Positions 1 through 8,263 of a stretch of DNA of 64,000 nucleotides are shown here, piece after piece; the stretch's first letter is position 1; each line of letters opens with the position of its first letter. The stretch spans positions 1 to 64,000 of the forward strand of contig NZ_PAQR01000054.1 of the NCBI RefSeq assembly GCF_002709775.1. The letters are read 5' to 3'. The translations under genes and the position numbers were made by a program. The stretch comes from Thalassospira sp. Its GTDB lineage: Bacteria > Pseudomonadota > Alphaproteobacteria > Rhodospirillales > Thalassospiraceae. Below the pieces are notes generated by a model. The model made no database searches. It was not told where the DNA came from and worked only from the letters and a program-made list of their open reading frames with translations.

Positions 1-84
1 ACCATCCTTCTTGTCGTCGTTCTTGGCCTGTACTGGTGCTACGATAAGATTGTGGGCATCGATAACGTGAAGTTGGGGGGCTAA
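1..84 (+). CDS. ABC transporter permease, C-terminal fragment (5' end outside window)
   Basis: Reading frame 1 is open from the window edge to a TAA at 82-84. It encodes 27 residues: a hydrophobic stretch (TILLVVVLGLYW) followed by a short polar tail ending VKLGG. This looks like the last membrane helix and cytoplasmic tail of an inner-membrane permease. It lies 4 nt upstream of a PotC/PotI-type permease, so it is most likely the partner PotB/PotH-type subunit of the same polyamine/putrescine-class importer. The fragment alone is too short to prove the family; the call rests on context. Confidence 0.55.
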   Translation, partial: TILLVVVLGLYWCYDKIVGIDNVKLGG

Positions 85-88
85 GGCC

Positions 89-1309
89 ATGAATGAAGTA
101 ATCTCTTATACGAAGCGGCCTGAATTGATGTCCTTCACCATGCCGATCGTGGCTGTGTTGGGTGCGATGTTCGGCTTCGTGACCGGCAACATCTTCGGGA
201 GCCCTTGGATCGGGTTCCTGCTTGGTGCCATCGTTGGTGCTGCTCTTGCGCTCCTGTTCTCGAAAATCACCAATATCAAAAGCAAACCGAAGACCCTTGG
301 TTCCGGCGTTGTGTTTGGTATTGTTGGTCTGGTTTTCGGTGGTCTTGGTGGCCTGTTTGGCGGTTTCCTCGTCGGTATCTCGATGGGCTGGTTCGCCAAC
401 TGGGTTGGCAGCGGTAAATACCGTGCCGGTGTTCCGATCTATTACACGCCGGGGCAGGTTCTTTGGCACAACACGTTCATGTTCATCTGTGCGTTTGTGT
501 TCTTCTTCCTGATCGCGCCGCTTCTGCCGGTGATCTGGCTGAGCTTCAATGCCGAGAACTTCTTTACCTTCACGCCTGAAATGCTGAGCTTCAAGGCAGA
601 GGGTTATAGCCTTAAGCATTATCGCGACTTCCTGGGTACCGATGAATGGATGGTGCCACTCAAGAACTCGTTGATCATTGCGCCGATTGCGACCCTGATT
701 TCGGTTTCACTGGGTACCCTTGCTGCGATCGGCCTTAGCCAGTCGCACGTACCGGGCCGTCAGGCGATGATGGCGGTGCTGATTTCTCCGATGATCGTGC
801 CGCTGATCATTTCGGCAACGGGCATGTTTTTCTTCTACGCGCCGCTGGGCAACTGGCTTGAGCTCAAACTCGGGCTTAACCAAGCGTTTGTTGGCTATGT
901 GAAGGTGATCCTGGCCCACGCTGTTCTGGGTATTCCGTTCGTGATCATCACCGTGACGGCAACGCTTGTCGGCTTTGACAAGTCGCTGACCCGTGCAGCA
1001 GCCAACATGGGTGCAAACCCGGTCACTACCTTCTTCAAGGTTCAGATGCCTCTGATCCTGCCGGGTGTGATTTCAGGCGGCCTGTTCGCTTTCATCACCT
1101 CTTTTGACGAAGTGGTTGTCGTGCTGTTCGTCGGTTCTGCCCGTCAGCAGACCCTGCCATGGCAGATGTATACCGGCCTGCGTGAACAGATTTCACCGAC
1201 CATTCTGGCCGCCGCGACCATCCTTGTGTCGGTCTCGATCCTGCTGCTTCTGACCGTGGAGCTGCTGCGTCGTCGTTCCGAACGTCTGCGTGGCATGAGC
1301 CCGGGCTAA
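89..1309 (+). CDS. ABC transporter permease, spermidine/putrescine (PotC/PotI) class, with N-terminal membrane extension
   Basis: Inner-membrane permease subunit of a polyamine-class ABC importer, 406 residues. The C-terminal ~260 residues match the usual PotC-type core: a cytoplasmic coupling loop with the EAA-type motif (RAAANMGANPVTTFFKVQMP, about residues 304-323) and several membrane helices ending in a basic tail (LRRRSERLRG). The family is usually about 260-290 residues. The first ~110 residues here are an extra glycine-rich, strongly hydrophobic segment with about three additional helices, ahead of the normal first helix near residue 130. A G-rich Shine-Dalgarno (74-80) precedes the ATG, which lies 4 nt after the previous permease gene. 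Substrate cannot be read from the sequence. A terminator hairpin follows. Confidence 0.85.
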   Translation: MNEVISYTKRPELMSFTMPIVAVLGAMFGFVTGNIFGSPWIGFLLGAIVGAALALLFSKITNIKSKPKTLGSGVVFGIVGLVFGGLGGLFGGFLVGISMGWFANWVGSGKYRAGVPIYYTPGQVLWHNTFMFICAFVFFFLIAPLLPVIWLSFNAENFFTFTPEMLSFKAEGYSLKHYRDFLGTDEWMVPLKNSLIIAPIATLISVSLGTLAAIGLSQSHVPGRQAMMAVLISPMIVPLIISATGMFFFYAPLGNWLELKLGLNQAFVGYVKVILAHAVLGIPFVIITVTATLVGFDKSLTRAAANMGANPVTTFFKVQMPLILPGVISGGLFAFITSFDEVVVVLFVGSARQQTLPWQMYTGLREQISPTILAAATILVSVSILLLLTVELLRRRSERLRGMSPG

Positions 1310-1360
1310 GCAGATCAGGCATTCTGTCCTGCACATACGGGGCAGGGCAAAAACATGAAA

Positions 1361-1399
1361 CAGGCCGGCAGCTTTTTTGTTGCCGGCCTGTTTGTTTTC
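1361..1399 (+). terminator. Rho-independent terminator of the polyamine-type ABC operon
   Basis: A perfect 10-bp stem CAGGCCGGCA / TGCCGGCCTG (1361-1370 and 1381-1390) with a T-rich loop is followed by TTTGTTTTC. It lies 50 nt after the permease stop codon. Confidence 0.8.
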
Positions 1400-1545
1400 A
1401 TATGCCTCGATCCGGTCACGGCAGGTGATATTTTCACGCGAGGGAGTTTTATCTGCCAAACAGCCCGACAACTGGCCTTCTTCGTTGCTTCCAACCCTTG
1501 CGGCAGGGGCGGCGGGGTGCTAGTTTCCGCGCTGTAATTCACGTT

Positions 1546-1574
1546 CCGGCAGAGTTCTGTCTGCCGGGTTTTTG
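1546..1574 (+). promoter_or_regulatory. Terminator-like hairpin in the gatCAB leader (possible attenuator)
   Basis: CCGGCAG (1546-1552) pairs with CTGCCGG (1561-1567) and is followed directly by GTTTTTG. Only 26 nt separate the T-run from the gatC start, too little for a complete promoter downstream of it. A transcript for gatCAB therefore probably starts upstream and reads through this structure. It could be an attenuator, or the 3' end of a short transcript. Confidence 0.5.
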
Positions 1575-1600
1575 TCATTCCTTAAGAGAGACTTTCATCC

Positions 1601-1891
1601 ATGTCGTCTTTGGATAAGGAAACAGTTCGCCGTATTGCCTATCTTTCGCGTATCAACGTGTCCGAAGAAGGCCTTTCCGAACTGGCGGGAGATCTGACCC
1701 GTATCCTCGATTTCGTCGAGGAACTGCAAGAAGTCGATGTCGAAGGCTGCGAGCCGCTGACATCTGTTGCCGATCTGACCCTGCCGCTGCGCAAGGACGA
1801 AGTCACCGATGGCAATATCCAGCAAAAAGTGCTGTCAAACGCACCGATGACCGATGCTGGCTGTTTTGTTGTGCCCAAGGTGGTTGAATAA
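1601..1891 (+). CDS. gatC: Asp-tRNA(Asn)/Glu-tRNA(Gln) amidotransferase subunit C
   Basis: Small subunit (96 residues, normal length) of the GatCAB amidotransferase. GatCAB converts misacylated Glu-tRNA(Gln) and Asp-tRNA(Asn) to Gln-tRNA and Asn-tRNA. The sequence shows the GatC pattern: an N-terminal helix with [10 protein letters not shown], a middle region with [15 protein letters not shown], and a [10 protein letters not shown] segment that wraps around GatA. An AGAGAG ribosome-binding site lies about 12 nt before the ATG. The stop codon overlaps the gatA start by one base (TAATG), indicating translational coupling. It is the first gene of gatC-gatA-gatB. Confidence 0.97.
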   Translation: MSSLDKETVRRIAYLSRINVSEEGLSELAGDLTRILDFVEELQEVDVEGCEPLTSVADLTLPLRKDEVTDGNIQQKVLSNAPMTDAGCFVVPKVVE

Positions 1892-3369
1892 TGACTGATC
1901 TGACAAAGCTGACACTTGCAGAAGCCCGCGACGGGCTTGCAAAGGGTGATTATACCTCGGTCGAGCTGACCGAAGCGCACCTGAAATCGATGGACGCGCA
2001 TCGCAATTTGAATGCGTACATCACCGAAACCCCGGAAAAGGCCATGGAAATGGCCAAGGCATCTGATGCCAAGCGCGCCAAGGGCAGTGCTGGCAAGATG
2101 GAAGGCCTGCCGATTGCGGTCAAAGACCTGTTCTGCACCGAAGGTGTCCAGACCACGGCGGCATCGCACATCCTCGAAGGTTTCAAACCGGAATATGAAT
2201 CCACCGTCACCAGCAACCTGTTTGGTAATGGTGCGGTGATGCTGGGCAAGGCGAACCTTGATGAGTTCGCCATGGGCTCGTCCAACACGTCGTCCTATTA
2301 CGGCAACGTGGTTAACCCGTGGAAAGACAAATCCGGCAAGGATCTGGTTCCGGGTGGCTCGTCTGGTGGTTCGGCGGCAGCCGTTGCTGCCAACATGGCG
2401 CTTGCCGCGACCGGTACTGATACCGGTGGCTCGATCCGTCAGCCGGCATCCTATTGCGGTATTGTTGGCCTGAAGCCGACCTATGGTCGTTGCTCGCGTT
2501 GGGGCATTGTTGCCTTTGCAAGCTCGCTTGATCAGGCAGGCCCGATGACCAAAACCGTGCGCGACGCAGCTATCATGCTGGGTTCGATGGCCGGTCACGA
2601 TGCCAAGGACAGCACGTCCGCACCGATTGCGGTGCCGGATTTCGAAGCCGCCCTTACCGACGACATTCGTGGCATGAAAATCGGTATTCCGAAGGAATAT
2701 CGCGTTGATGGCATGCCTGAAGAAATCAGCAAGCTTTGGGATGATGGCGTCGCTATGCTGCGCGATGCCGGTGCCGAAGTGGTCGATGTAACCCTGCCGC
2801 ACACCAAATATGCGCTTGGTACCTATTACATCGTTGCCCCGGCTGAAGCTTCCTCGAACCTCGCGCGTTATGACGGTCTGCGTTATGGCCAGCGTGTCAT
2901 GGATGAAGGCGACAGCCTTGATGACATGTACATGAAGTCGCGTGCAGCTGGCTTCGGCAAGGAGGTCCAGCGCCGTATCATGATCGGTACCTATGTGCTG
3001 TCGGCTGGTTACTATGACGCCTATTACAACAAGGCACTTAAAGTCCGTCGTCGCATCTATCAGGATTTCGAAGGTGCGTTTGGTCAGGTCGATGCGATCC
3101 TGACGCCGACCGCACCGTCTGCGGCCTTTGCCATTGGCGAAAACGAAGGCGACCCGGTCAAGATGTATCTCAATGACGTCTTTACCGTTCCGGCAAGCCT
3201 TGCAGGTCTTCCGGGCCTTTCGGTGCCGACCGGTCTTTCGGCCGAGGGGCTGCCGCTTGGTCTGCAGCTGATTGGCAAGCCGTTTGATGAAGAAACCGTT
3301 CTGCGTGTTGGTGGCGTACTTGAAGGTGCGGCCAACTTTACCGCAAAACCTGCCGGGCAGGAGGGCTGA
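1891..3369 (+). CDS. gatA: Asp-tRNA(Asn)/Glu-tRNA(Gln) amidotransferase subunit A
   Basis: Amidase-signature enzyme (492 residues) that releases ammonia from glutamine for the tRNA-dependent amidation catalysed by GatB. The Ser-cisSer-Lys triad is visible: Lys78 in LPIAVKDLF, Ser157 in the GGSSGGS loop and nucleophile Ser181 in [10 protein letters not shown]. Length and motif spacing are those of the family. It overlaps the gatC stop by one base and lies 3 nt before gatB, so the three subunits are made from one message. The cytoplasmic complex is essential where GlnRS or AsnRS is missing, which this window cannot show. Confidence 0.97.
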   Translation: MTDLTKLTLAEARDGLAKGDYTSVELTEAHLKSMDAHRNLNAYITETPEKAMEMAKASDAKRAKGSAGKMEGLPIAVKDLFCTEGVQTTAASHILEGFKPEYESTVTSNLFGNGAVMLGKANLDEFAMGSSNTSSYYGNVVNPWKDKSGKDLVPGGSSGGSAAAVAANMALAATGTDTGGSIRQPASYCGIVGLKPTYGRCSRWGIVAFASSLDQAGPMTKTVRDAAIMLGSMAGHDAKDSTSAPIAVPDFEAALTDDIRGMKIGIPKEYRVDGMPEEISKLWDDGVAMLRDAGAEVVDVTLPHTKYALGTYYIVAPAEASSNLARYDGLRYGQRVMDEGDSLDDMYMKSRAAGFGKEVQRRIMIGTYVLSAGYYDAYYNKALKVRRRIYQDFEGAFGQVDAILTPTAPSAAFAIGENEGDPVKMYLNDVFTVPASLAGLPGLSVPTGLSAEGLPLGLQLIGKPFDEETVLRVGGVLEGAANFTAKPAGQEG

Positions 3370-3372
3370 TCC

Positions 3373-4827
3373 ATGAGCTATATTCTTGAAGGTTCAACCG
3401 GCCCGTGGGAAATCGTTGTCGGTCTGGAAGTCCACTGCCAGGTGATTTCGCAGTCCAAGCTGTTTTCCGGCGCATCGACTAAGTTCGGTAATGATCCCAA
3501 CACCAATGTCAGCCTCGTTGACGCGGCCATGCCGGGCATGCTTCCGGTCGTGAACGCAGAATGCGTGCGTCAGGCAGTCAAAACAGGTCTGGGTCTTAAG
3601 GCAAAGATCAACAAGGAAAGCGTTTTTGCCCGCAAAAACTATTTCTACGCCGATCTGCCGCAGGGTTATCAGATTTCGCAGTTCGACAAACCGATTGTCG
3701 GCGAAGGCACGATCATTCTTGATATGCCCGATGGTTCGACCAAGTCGGTTGGCATTGAACGGCTGCATCTTGAACAGGATGCCGGTAAATCGATGCACGA
3801 TCAGGACCCGAAATATTCGCATATCGACCTGAACCGTTCGGGTGTTGCGCTGATGGAAATCGTTTCCATGCCAGACATCCGTTCACCAGAAGAAGCCGGT
3901 GCGTATCTGACCAAGCTGCGTGCGATTGTGCGTTATCTTGGCACCTGCGATGGCAACATGAACGAAGGCTCCATGCGTTGTGATGCCAACGTTTCTGTCC
4001 GTCGTCCGGGTGAAGGTTTCGGCACGCGTTGCGAGATCAAGAACGTCAACTCCATCCGTTTCGTGATGCAGGCGATCGAGATCGAAGCAAAACGCCAGAT
4101 CGAAGTGATCGAAGGCGGCGGCGAAATCCAGCAGGAAACCCGTCTTTATGATCAGCGTCTGGGTGAAACCCGCTCGATGCGTTCCAAGGAAATGGCACAT
4201 GACTATCGCTATTTCCCGGATCCGGACCTGCTGCCGCTGGTCTTTGATGACGCGTTCGTTTCGGAAATCGAAAAAGAACTGCCGGAACTACCGGACGAGA
4301 AAAAGGCCCGTTTCATGCGTGAAAACGGCCTGTCGGCCTATGATGCCGGTGTTCTGGTCGCTGAAAAGGAAAAGGCTGATTACTACGAAGTCGTTGCCAA
4401 GGGCCGTGATGGCAAACTGGCAGCGAACTGGGTGATCACCAACCTGTTTGGTGCGCTGAACAAGGCAGAAGTCGGTATTGCCGATAGCCCGGTAACCGCG
4501 GAAAATCTCGGCAAGCTGATCGATCTGATCTCGAACGACACCATTTCTGGCCGTATCGCCAAGGACGTCTTTGAAATCATGATCGAAACCGGCGGTGATC
4601 CGGAAAAGATCGTTGAGGAAAAAGGTCTTAAACAGATCACCGATACCGGTGCGATTGAAACGGCGATTGACGAAGTCATTGCCGCGAACCCGGACAAGGT
4701 TGAAGAGATCCGTGGGGGCAAGGACAAAATGCTTGGCTGGTTCGTCGGTCAGGTCATGAAAGCCACAGGTGGCAAGGCCAATCCGGGCATGGTCAACAAA
4801 CTGCTGCGTGACAAGATCCTCAGCTGA
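3373..4827 (+). CDS. gatB: Asp-tRNA(Asn)/Glu-tRNA(Gln) amidotransferase subunit B
   Basis: tRNA-binding kinase/transamidase subunit (484 residues, normal length). The GatB cradle signature is clear: VGLEVHCQ at residues 17-24, the [18 protein letters not shown] block, [13 protein letters not shown], and the [11 protein letters not shown] block that contributes metal and phosphate contacts. The C-terminal ~150 residues form the helical and YqeY-like tail domains that grip the tRNA elbow. GatB phosphorylates the misacylated side chain and transfers the ammonia channelled from GatA. It is the last gene of the operon and is followed by a strong terminator. Confidence 0.97.
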   Translation: MSYILEGSTGPWEIVVGLEVHCQVISQSKLFSGASTKFGNDPNTNVSLVDAAMPGMLPVVNAECVRQAVKTGLGLKAKINKESVFARKNYFYADLPQGYQISQFDKPIVGEGTIILDMPDGSTKSVGIERLHLEQDAGKSMHDQDPKYSHIDLNRSGVALMEIVSMPDIRSPEEAGAYLTKLRAIVRYLGTCDGNMNEGSMRCDANVSVRRPGEGFGTRCEIKNVNSIRFVMQAIEIEAKRQIEVIEGGGEIQQETRLYDQRLGETRSMRSKEMAHDYRYFPDPDLLPLVFDDAFVSEIEKELPELPDEKKARFMRENGLSAYDAGVLVAEKEKADYYEVVAKGRDGKLAANWVITNLFGALNKAEVGIADSPVTAENLGKLIDLISNDTISGRIAKDVFEIMIETGGDPEKIVEEKGLKQITDTGAIETAIDEVIAANPDKVEEIRGGKDKMLGWFVGQVMKATGGKANPGMVNKLLRDKILS

Positions 4828-4850
4828 TCCTATTCATCAGACCAAAGAAA

Positions 4851-4876
4851 AAGCCGCCCAATTGGGCGGCTTTTTT
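4851..4876 (+). terminator. Rho-independent terminator after gatB
   Basis: AAGCCGCCCA / TGGGCGGCTT forms a tight hairpin followed by a run of seven Ts. It lies 23 nt after the gatB stop and also lies between the convergent gatB and HMA genes. Confidence 0.9.
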
Positions 4877-4894
4877 TGTGTGAGGATTGGAAGT

Positions 4895-5095
4895 TTAACC
4901 TTCAATCACCTGTGCCGGGTAACCGGCCTTGTCGATGGCAGCGATGAGGGCTGCTTCATCGGGCGTGCCCGAGACAGCCAGTTCACCGGCTTCAAGATCG
5001 ACGTTGGCGTCATCGACGCCGGGTACATTTTGGGATGCCTTGGTCACCGCGTTTGCGCAGTGACCGCAGCTCATGTTTTCGACTTTCAGGCGCAT
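4895..5095 (-). CDS. Heavy-metal-associated (HMA) domain protein, CopZ-like copper chaperone
   Basis: A 66-residue single HMA domain with beta-alpha-beta-beta-alpha-beta pattern. It carries the metal-binding motif MSCGHC (residues 9-14, CxxC) close to the N-terminus, as in CopZ/Atx1-type chaperones that carry Cu(I) in the cytoplasm to P-type ATPases or sensors. There is no signal peptide or membrane segment. No copper ATPase or CueR-type regulator lies beside it, so its partner is elsewhere. It is convergent with gatB and monocistronic as far as can be seen. Confidence 0.9.
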   Translation of the reverse strand: MRLKVENMSCGHCANAVTKASQNVPGVDDANVDLEAGELAVSGTPDEAALIAAIDKAGYPAQVIEG

Positions 5096-5164
5096 GTTCC
5101 ATCTCCACAGGATTCGTTTTATGTTAGGAACATACGCCTTCCAGTGGTTGGAAGGTCAAGCGAT

Positions 5165-5845
5165 TTAAGCAGAAAGAAGTTTCAGTACAGCGTCTGCTGT
5201 TTCTTCGCTGGATGCCGGGTTCTGCCCGGTAACCAGTTTGCCATCGATAACCGCATAGGGCGCCCAGTTTTCGGCACGTTCAAAGGTTGCGCCCTGCTTT
5301 TTAAACTCGTCTTCGATCGAAATCGGAACGACGTTTTCAAGTCCAACTGCCTTTTCTTCATCATTGGTGAAGCTGGTGACTTTCTTGCCTGCGACCAACG
5401 GTTTTCCGTCTTTGCCCTTGGCGCCAACAAGGGCTGCAGGACCATGGCAGACTGCCGCGACCGGTTTGTCCAGTGCGGTGAAGGCTTCGATCAGGGCAAT
5501 TGATTTGGCATCGTTTGCCAGATCCCAAAGCGGACCATGGCCGCCCGGATAGAACAGGGCGTCAAAGTCGTCGGCCTTAAGGCCGTCAAGCGTGACGGTG
5601 TTGGCAAATGCGGCTTGGGCATCTGGATCATTTTCAAAGCGGTTGGTCGCATCGGTCAGGGCATCTGGCACCTGACTGTTGGGATCAAGTGGCGGCTGTC
5701 CGCCCTTGGGCGAGGCAAGGGTGATCTCGGCACCAGCATCCAGAAAGCGGTAATAGGGGGCGGCAAACTCTTCAAGCCAGATCCCCGTCTTGTGGCCGGT
5801 ATCACCCATTTTATCGTGTGAGGTAACAATCATCAGAATACGCAT
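5165..5845 (-). CDS. DJ-1/PfpI superfamily protein (type 1 glutamine amidotransferase-like, Hsp31-like)
   Basis: A 226-residue cytoplasmic protein with the DJ-1/PfpI Rossmann-like fold: N-terminal strand MRILMIVTSHD, the HKTGIWLEEFAAPYY helix typical of the Hsp31-like subgroup, FYPGGHGPLWDL, and the nucleophile elbow AVCHGPAAL with the conserved Cys. Members of this subgroup act as glyoxalase III, deglycase-like enzymes or holding chaperones; the exact activity is not predictable. It is divergent from a LysR-type gene 106 bp away, which suggests control by that regulator. Confidence 0.85.
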   Translation of the reverse strand: MRILMIVTSHDKMGDTGHKTGIWLEEFAAPYYRFLDAGAEITLASPKGGQPPLDPNSQVPDALTDATNRFENDPDAQAAFANTVTLDGLKADDFDALFYPGGHGPLWDLANDAKSIALIEAFTALDKPVAAVCHGPAALVGAKGKDGKPLVAGKKVTSFTNDEEKAVGLENVVPISIEDEFKKQGATFERAENWAPYAVIDGKLVTGQNPASSEETADAVLKLLSA

Positions 5846-5920
5846 CAGGTCCTCCGTGCGTGGATTTCATTTGCCCCGATCGTATCTGGCTGACTAAATT
5901 TGCGTTAGAGTGAATAATTA

Positions 5921-5931
5921 GACAGATTGTC
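5921..5931. promoter_or_regulatory. Inverted repeat GACA-GAT-TGTC between DJ-1 and LysR genes
   Basis: A short dyad GACA/TGTC with a 3-bp spacer sits 20 bp upstream of the LysR start and 75 bp upstream of the DJ-1 gene, in an AT-rich stretch. It could be part of an autoregulatory operator. The arms are short and a chance occurrence is possible. Confidence 0.3.
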
Positions 5932-5951
5932 AAAGTAATTGAGCGAATAAA

Positions 5952-6863
5952 ATGTCAGCACTTGATGAAGTCCGGGCAATGATGATTTTTGCCCGCGTCG
6001 TTGATGAAGGCGGGTTTTCCGCCGCAGCCCGGAAAATGGGCCTGAGCCGTGCTGCCATCTCTCATCAAATCCGTCAGCTTGAGGCCAAGCTTGGCGTGCC
6101 GTTGCTCCGCCGAAGCACACGCACCTTCAGCCTTACAGACGCAGGTTCACGGTATTACGACAGTTGTCGGACCATTACGCTCGAAGCCGAGGCAGCCCGA
6201 AAACGGGTTGAGGAATTGCGTGACGAGCCCGTTGGCAAAATTTCCATCACGTCTTCGGTGCATCTCGGCAACTTGCGCATCGTCCCCATTCTGGATCGCT
6301 TCCGGCAGACATACCCGGACGTGGCAATTGATGTGCATTTAAGCGACGAGGTTGTTGATCTGATCAAGTTGGGCATTGATATCGGTATTCGGTCTGGTCC
6401 GCTCAAAAGTTCGGACCTCAAAAGTTTCAAGCTATATCAAACCCGGCGAATTATATGCGCGAGCCCAACATATCTTGAACGGGTAGGCGCCCCCGAAACT
6501 GTCGATGAGTTGGCGACCCATGATTGGGTAATGTATAGCCGCGTGCCCGAAACCCTGACCTTGATGTGCGACGGCACGGAACGGAAAGTCAGGGTCAAAG
6601 GCTATGTGCGGGTCGATAACGCGACTGCCCGTTTGCAGTTCATGCGGGGCGGGCACGGGCTTTCGGTGGTGCCACTTTGCGATGTTCAGGATGAAATCAG
6701 GGATGGCAGGCTGGTTTGGGTTTTGCCCGACTGCAGACTCCCGGATTTGGAGATTTACGCTGTTTTCGCAGCAGGCGTGACACGCAGTGCCAAGATCCAG
6801 TCGCTGCTGGAATTCATGCGCAACGACATGCGTGACATTGATATTTCGCGCAATGGCGGCTGA
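5952..6863 (+). CDS. LysR family transcriptional regulator
   Basis: 303 residues. The N-terminal winged helix-turn-helix (about residues 5-65) contains FARVVDEGGFSAAARKMGLS and the recognition segment RAAISHQIRQLEAKLG. The effector-binding domain runs from about residue 90 to 295. The start SALDEVRAMMIFARV resembles the CrgA/AaeR-like subgroup. It is divergently transcribed from the DJ-1/PfpI gene, the usual arrangement for a LysR regulator and its target. The effector is unknown; an aldehyde or electrophile stress cue would fit the neighbour but is only a guess. Confidence 0.88.
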   Translation: MSALDEVRAMMIFARVVDEGGFSAAARKMGLSRAAISHQIRQLEAKLGVPLLRRSTRTFSLTDAGSRYYDSCRTITLEAEAARKRVEELRDEPVGKISITSSVHLGNLRIVPILDRFRQTYPDVAIDVHLSDEVVDLIKLGIDIGIRSGPLKSSDLKSFKLYQTRRIICASPTYLERVGAPETVDELATHDWVMYSRVPETLTLMCDGTERKVRVKGYVRVDNATARLQFMRGGHGLSVVPLCDVQDEIRDGRLVWVLPDCRLPDLEIYAVFAAGVTRSAKIQSLLEFMRNDMRDIDISRNGG

Positions 6864-6932
6864 GTGCCGCTTCGCTGTATTGATCAATCGTGAATGATCG
6901 GGTATTTCCGTTCTGACTTGATCGGGGGACCC

Positions 6933-7511
6933 ATGGCCAATCTGTTTTTCTACTACTCGTCGATGAATGCGGGCAAATCGACCACGCTTCTGCAGGCGAG
7001 CTTCAATTACCGTGAACGCGGCATGGAAACGTTGCTGATGACAGTTGCGTTTGATGACCGCTTCGGGGAAGGCAAGATTGCCTCACGCATTGGTCTGGAA
7101 GCCCCGGCACTTCTGTTCGACGCCAACACCAATATGACCGCTCTGATCCTTGAACAGGTTGAAAAGGGGAAGGTCGATTGCGTCCTGATTGACGAGGCGC
7201 AGTTCCTGTCAAAAGATCAGGTCTGGCAGCTTTCCGATATCGCTGACATTCATGGCATTCCGGTGCTGTGCTATGGCATCCGTACCGACTTCCAGGGTCA
7301 GCTTTTTGAAGGCTCCAAATGGTTGCTGGCCTGGGCGGATAAGCTCAATGAGCTTAAAACCATTTGCCATTGCGGACGCAAGGCCGGCATGGTGCTGCGG
7401 GTTGACGAAAACGGAAACCCGGTCCGCGAAGGCGCACAGGTCGAAATTGGCGGCAATGACCGTTATGTCCCGGTTTGCCGCCGCCATTTCAAGGAAGCTA
7501 TGGGCGAATAG
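6933..7511 (+). CDS. tdk: Thymidine kinase
   Basis: Phosphorylates thymidine with ATP in the salvage pathway. 192 residues, type II (TK1-like). Visible motifs are the Walker A loop SSMNAGKST (residues 9-17), Walker B/catalytic DEAQF with Glu88, and the zinc-binding Cys145/Cys147 (ICHCG) with Cys182 and His185 near the C-terminus (VCRRH). The ATG at 6933 is chosen because a GGGGG Shine-Dalgarno lies 5 nt upstream and family members begin just before the Walker loop; an in-frame ATG at 6894 would add 13 unsupported residues. It is convergent with the argO-like gene (23 bp apart). Confidence 0.96.
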   Translation: MANLFFYYSSMNAGKSTTLLQASFNYRERGMETLLMTVAFDDRFGEGKIASRIGLEAPALLFDANTNMTALILEQVEKGKVDCVLIDEAQFLSKDQVWQLSDIADIHGIPVLCYGIRTDFQGQLFEGSKWLLAWADKLNELKTICHCGRKAGMVLRVDENGNPVREGAQVEIGGNDRYVPVCRRHFKEAMGE

Positions 7512-7534
7512 GATCTCATTGCTGCGCGCAACGT

Positions 7535-8161
7535 CTAACCGCCCATGAGAGCGCGGATCTCCGGCGCCAGCAGGCTATAGGCTACCAACCACATCACACC
7601 GCACGTCAACCCATCAATGATCTTCCAGGTAATCGGGCGGGCGACATAGGGCGCAAGCCACGCGGCCCCCAGCGCAATCGCAAAGAACCAGACAAAACTG
7701 GCGCTCATGGCACCGAGTGCAAAGCCAAGCCGCTCATCGGCTGGGTATTGCCCACCAATACCGCCCAGCATGACAACGGTATCAAGATAAACATGCGGGT
7801 TTAAAAGTGTGACGGCGAGTGTGGTACCAAGAACCACTTTCCAGCCGGTCTTTGAGATCGCTTCCTCTGACAGTGTCTCGGTCTCGAACAATCGCCGTAG
7901 CGCACCAAACCCGTACCAGATCAGAAATGCCCCGCCACCCCAGGCTGCAATCGTGGTCAGCAGCGGGTAGGCGGCAATTAGTGTTCCAAGCCCAGCAACT
8001 CCGGCCGCAATCAGGACGGCATCACACAATGCACAGACGAAGGCCACCATCACCGGATGGTTGCGCCGCAAGCCCTGACCAAGAACAAAGGCGTTCTGGG
8101 CACCAATCGCGATGATCAGTCCGCCGCCAAGGCCAAATCCGGTAAGATAGGGTAAAAGCAT
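7535..8161 (-). CDS. argO: LysE/ArgO family amino-acid exporter
   Basis: Inner-membrane exporter of 208 residues with about six helices. The N-terminal signature LIIAIGAQNAFVLGQGLR is diagnostic of the LysE/ArgO branch, which exports basic amino acids (arginine, lysine, and the toxic analogue canavanine). A second family block is LLNPHVYLDTVVMLGG. The open frame continues upstream to 8662, but homology starts at MLLPYLTGFGLGG, so the ATG at 8161 is used. The divergent neighbour is an ArgP/LysG-type regulator and a LysR operator lies between them, matching known argO/lysE control by intracellular Arg or Lys. Confidence 0.92.
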   Translation of the reverse strand: MLLPYLTGFGLGGGLIIAIGAQNAFVLGQGLRRNHPVMVAFVCALCDAVLIAAGVAGLGTLIAAYPLLTTIAAWGGGAFLIWYGFGALRRLFETETLSEEAISKTGWKVVLGTTLAVTLLNPHVYLDTVVMLGGIGGQYPADERLGFALGAMSASFVWFFAIALGAAWLAPYVARPITWKIIDGLTCGVMWLVAYSLLAPEIRALMGG

Positions 8162-8235
8162 TCTTCGACGTTCCCATGATGGTGATACGCCGTTGATAGC
8201 AGCTTTGATATTTAAGAAAATCGAATTATACTTAT

Positions 8236-8260
8236 CAATCATTAGAAAAAATGATGATTG
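8236..8260. promoter_or_regulatory. LysR-type operator (T-N11-A dyad) in the argO-argP intergenic region
   Basis: CAATCAT (8236-8242), 11 bp, then ATGATTG (8254-8260): a perfect 7-bp inverted repeat with exactly the T-N11-A geometry of LysR-type regulators. It ends 3 bp before the argP start and 75 bp upstream of argO, suiting autorepression of argP and activation of argO. Confidence 0.65.
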
Positions 8261-8263
8261 ATC

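Noticed and set aside
1639-2802. 387-codon frame opposite gatC/gatA
   Set aside because: Antisense shadow of conserved genes; no ribosome-binding site or recognisable domain.
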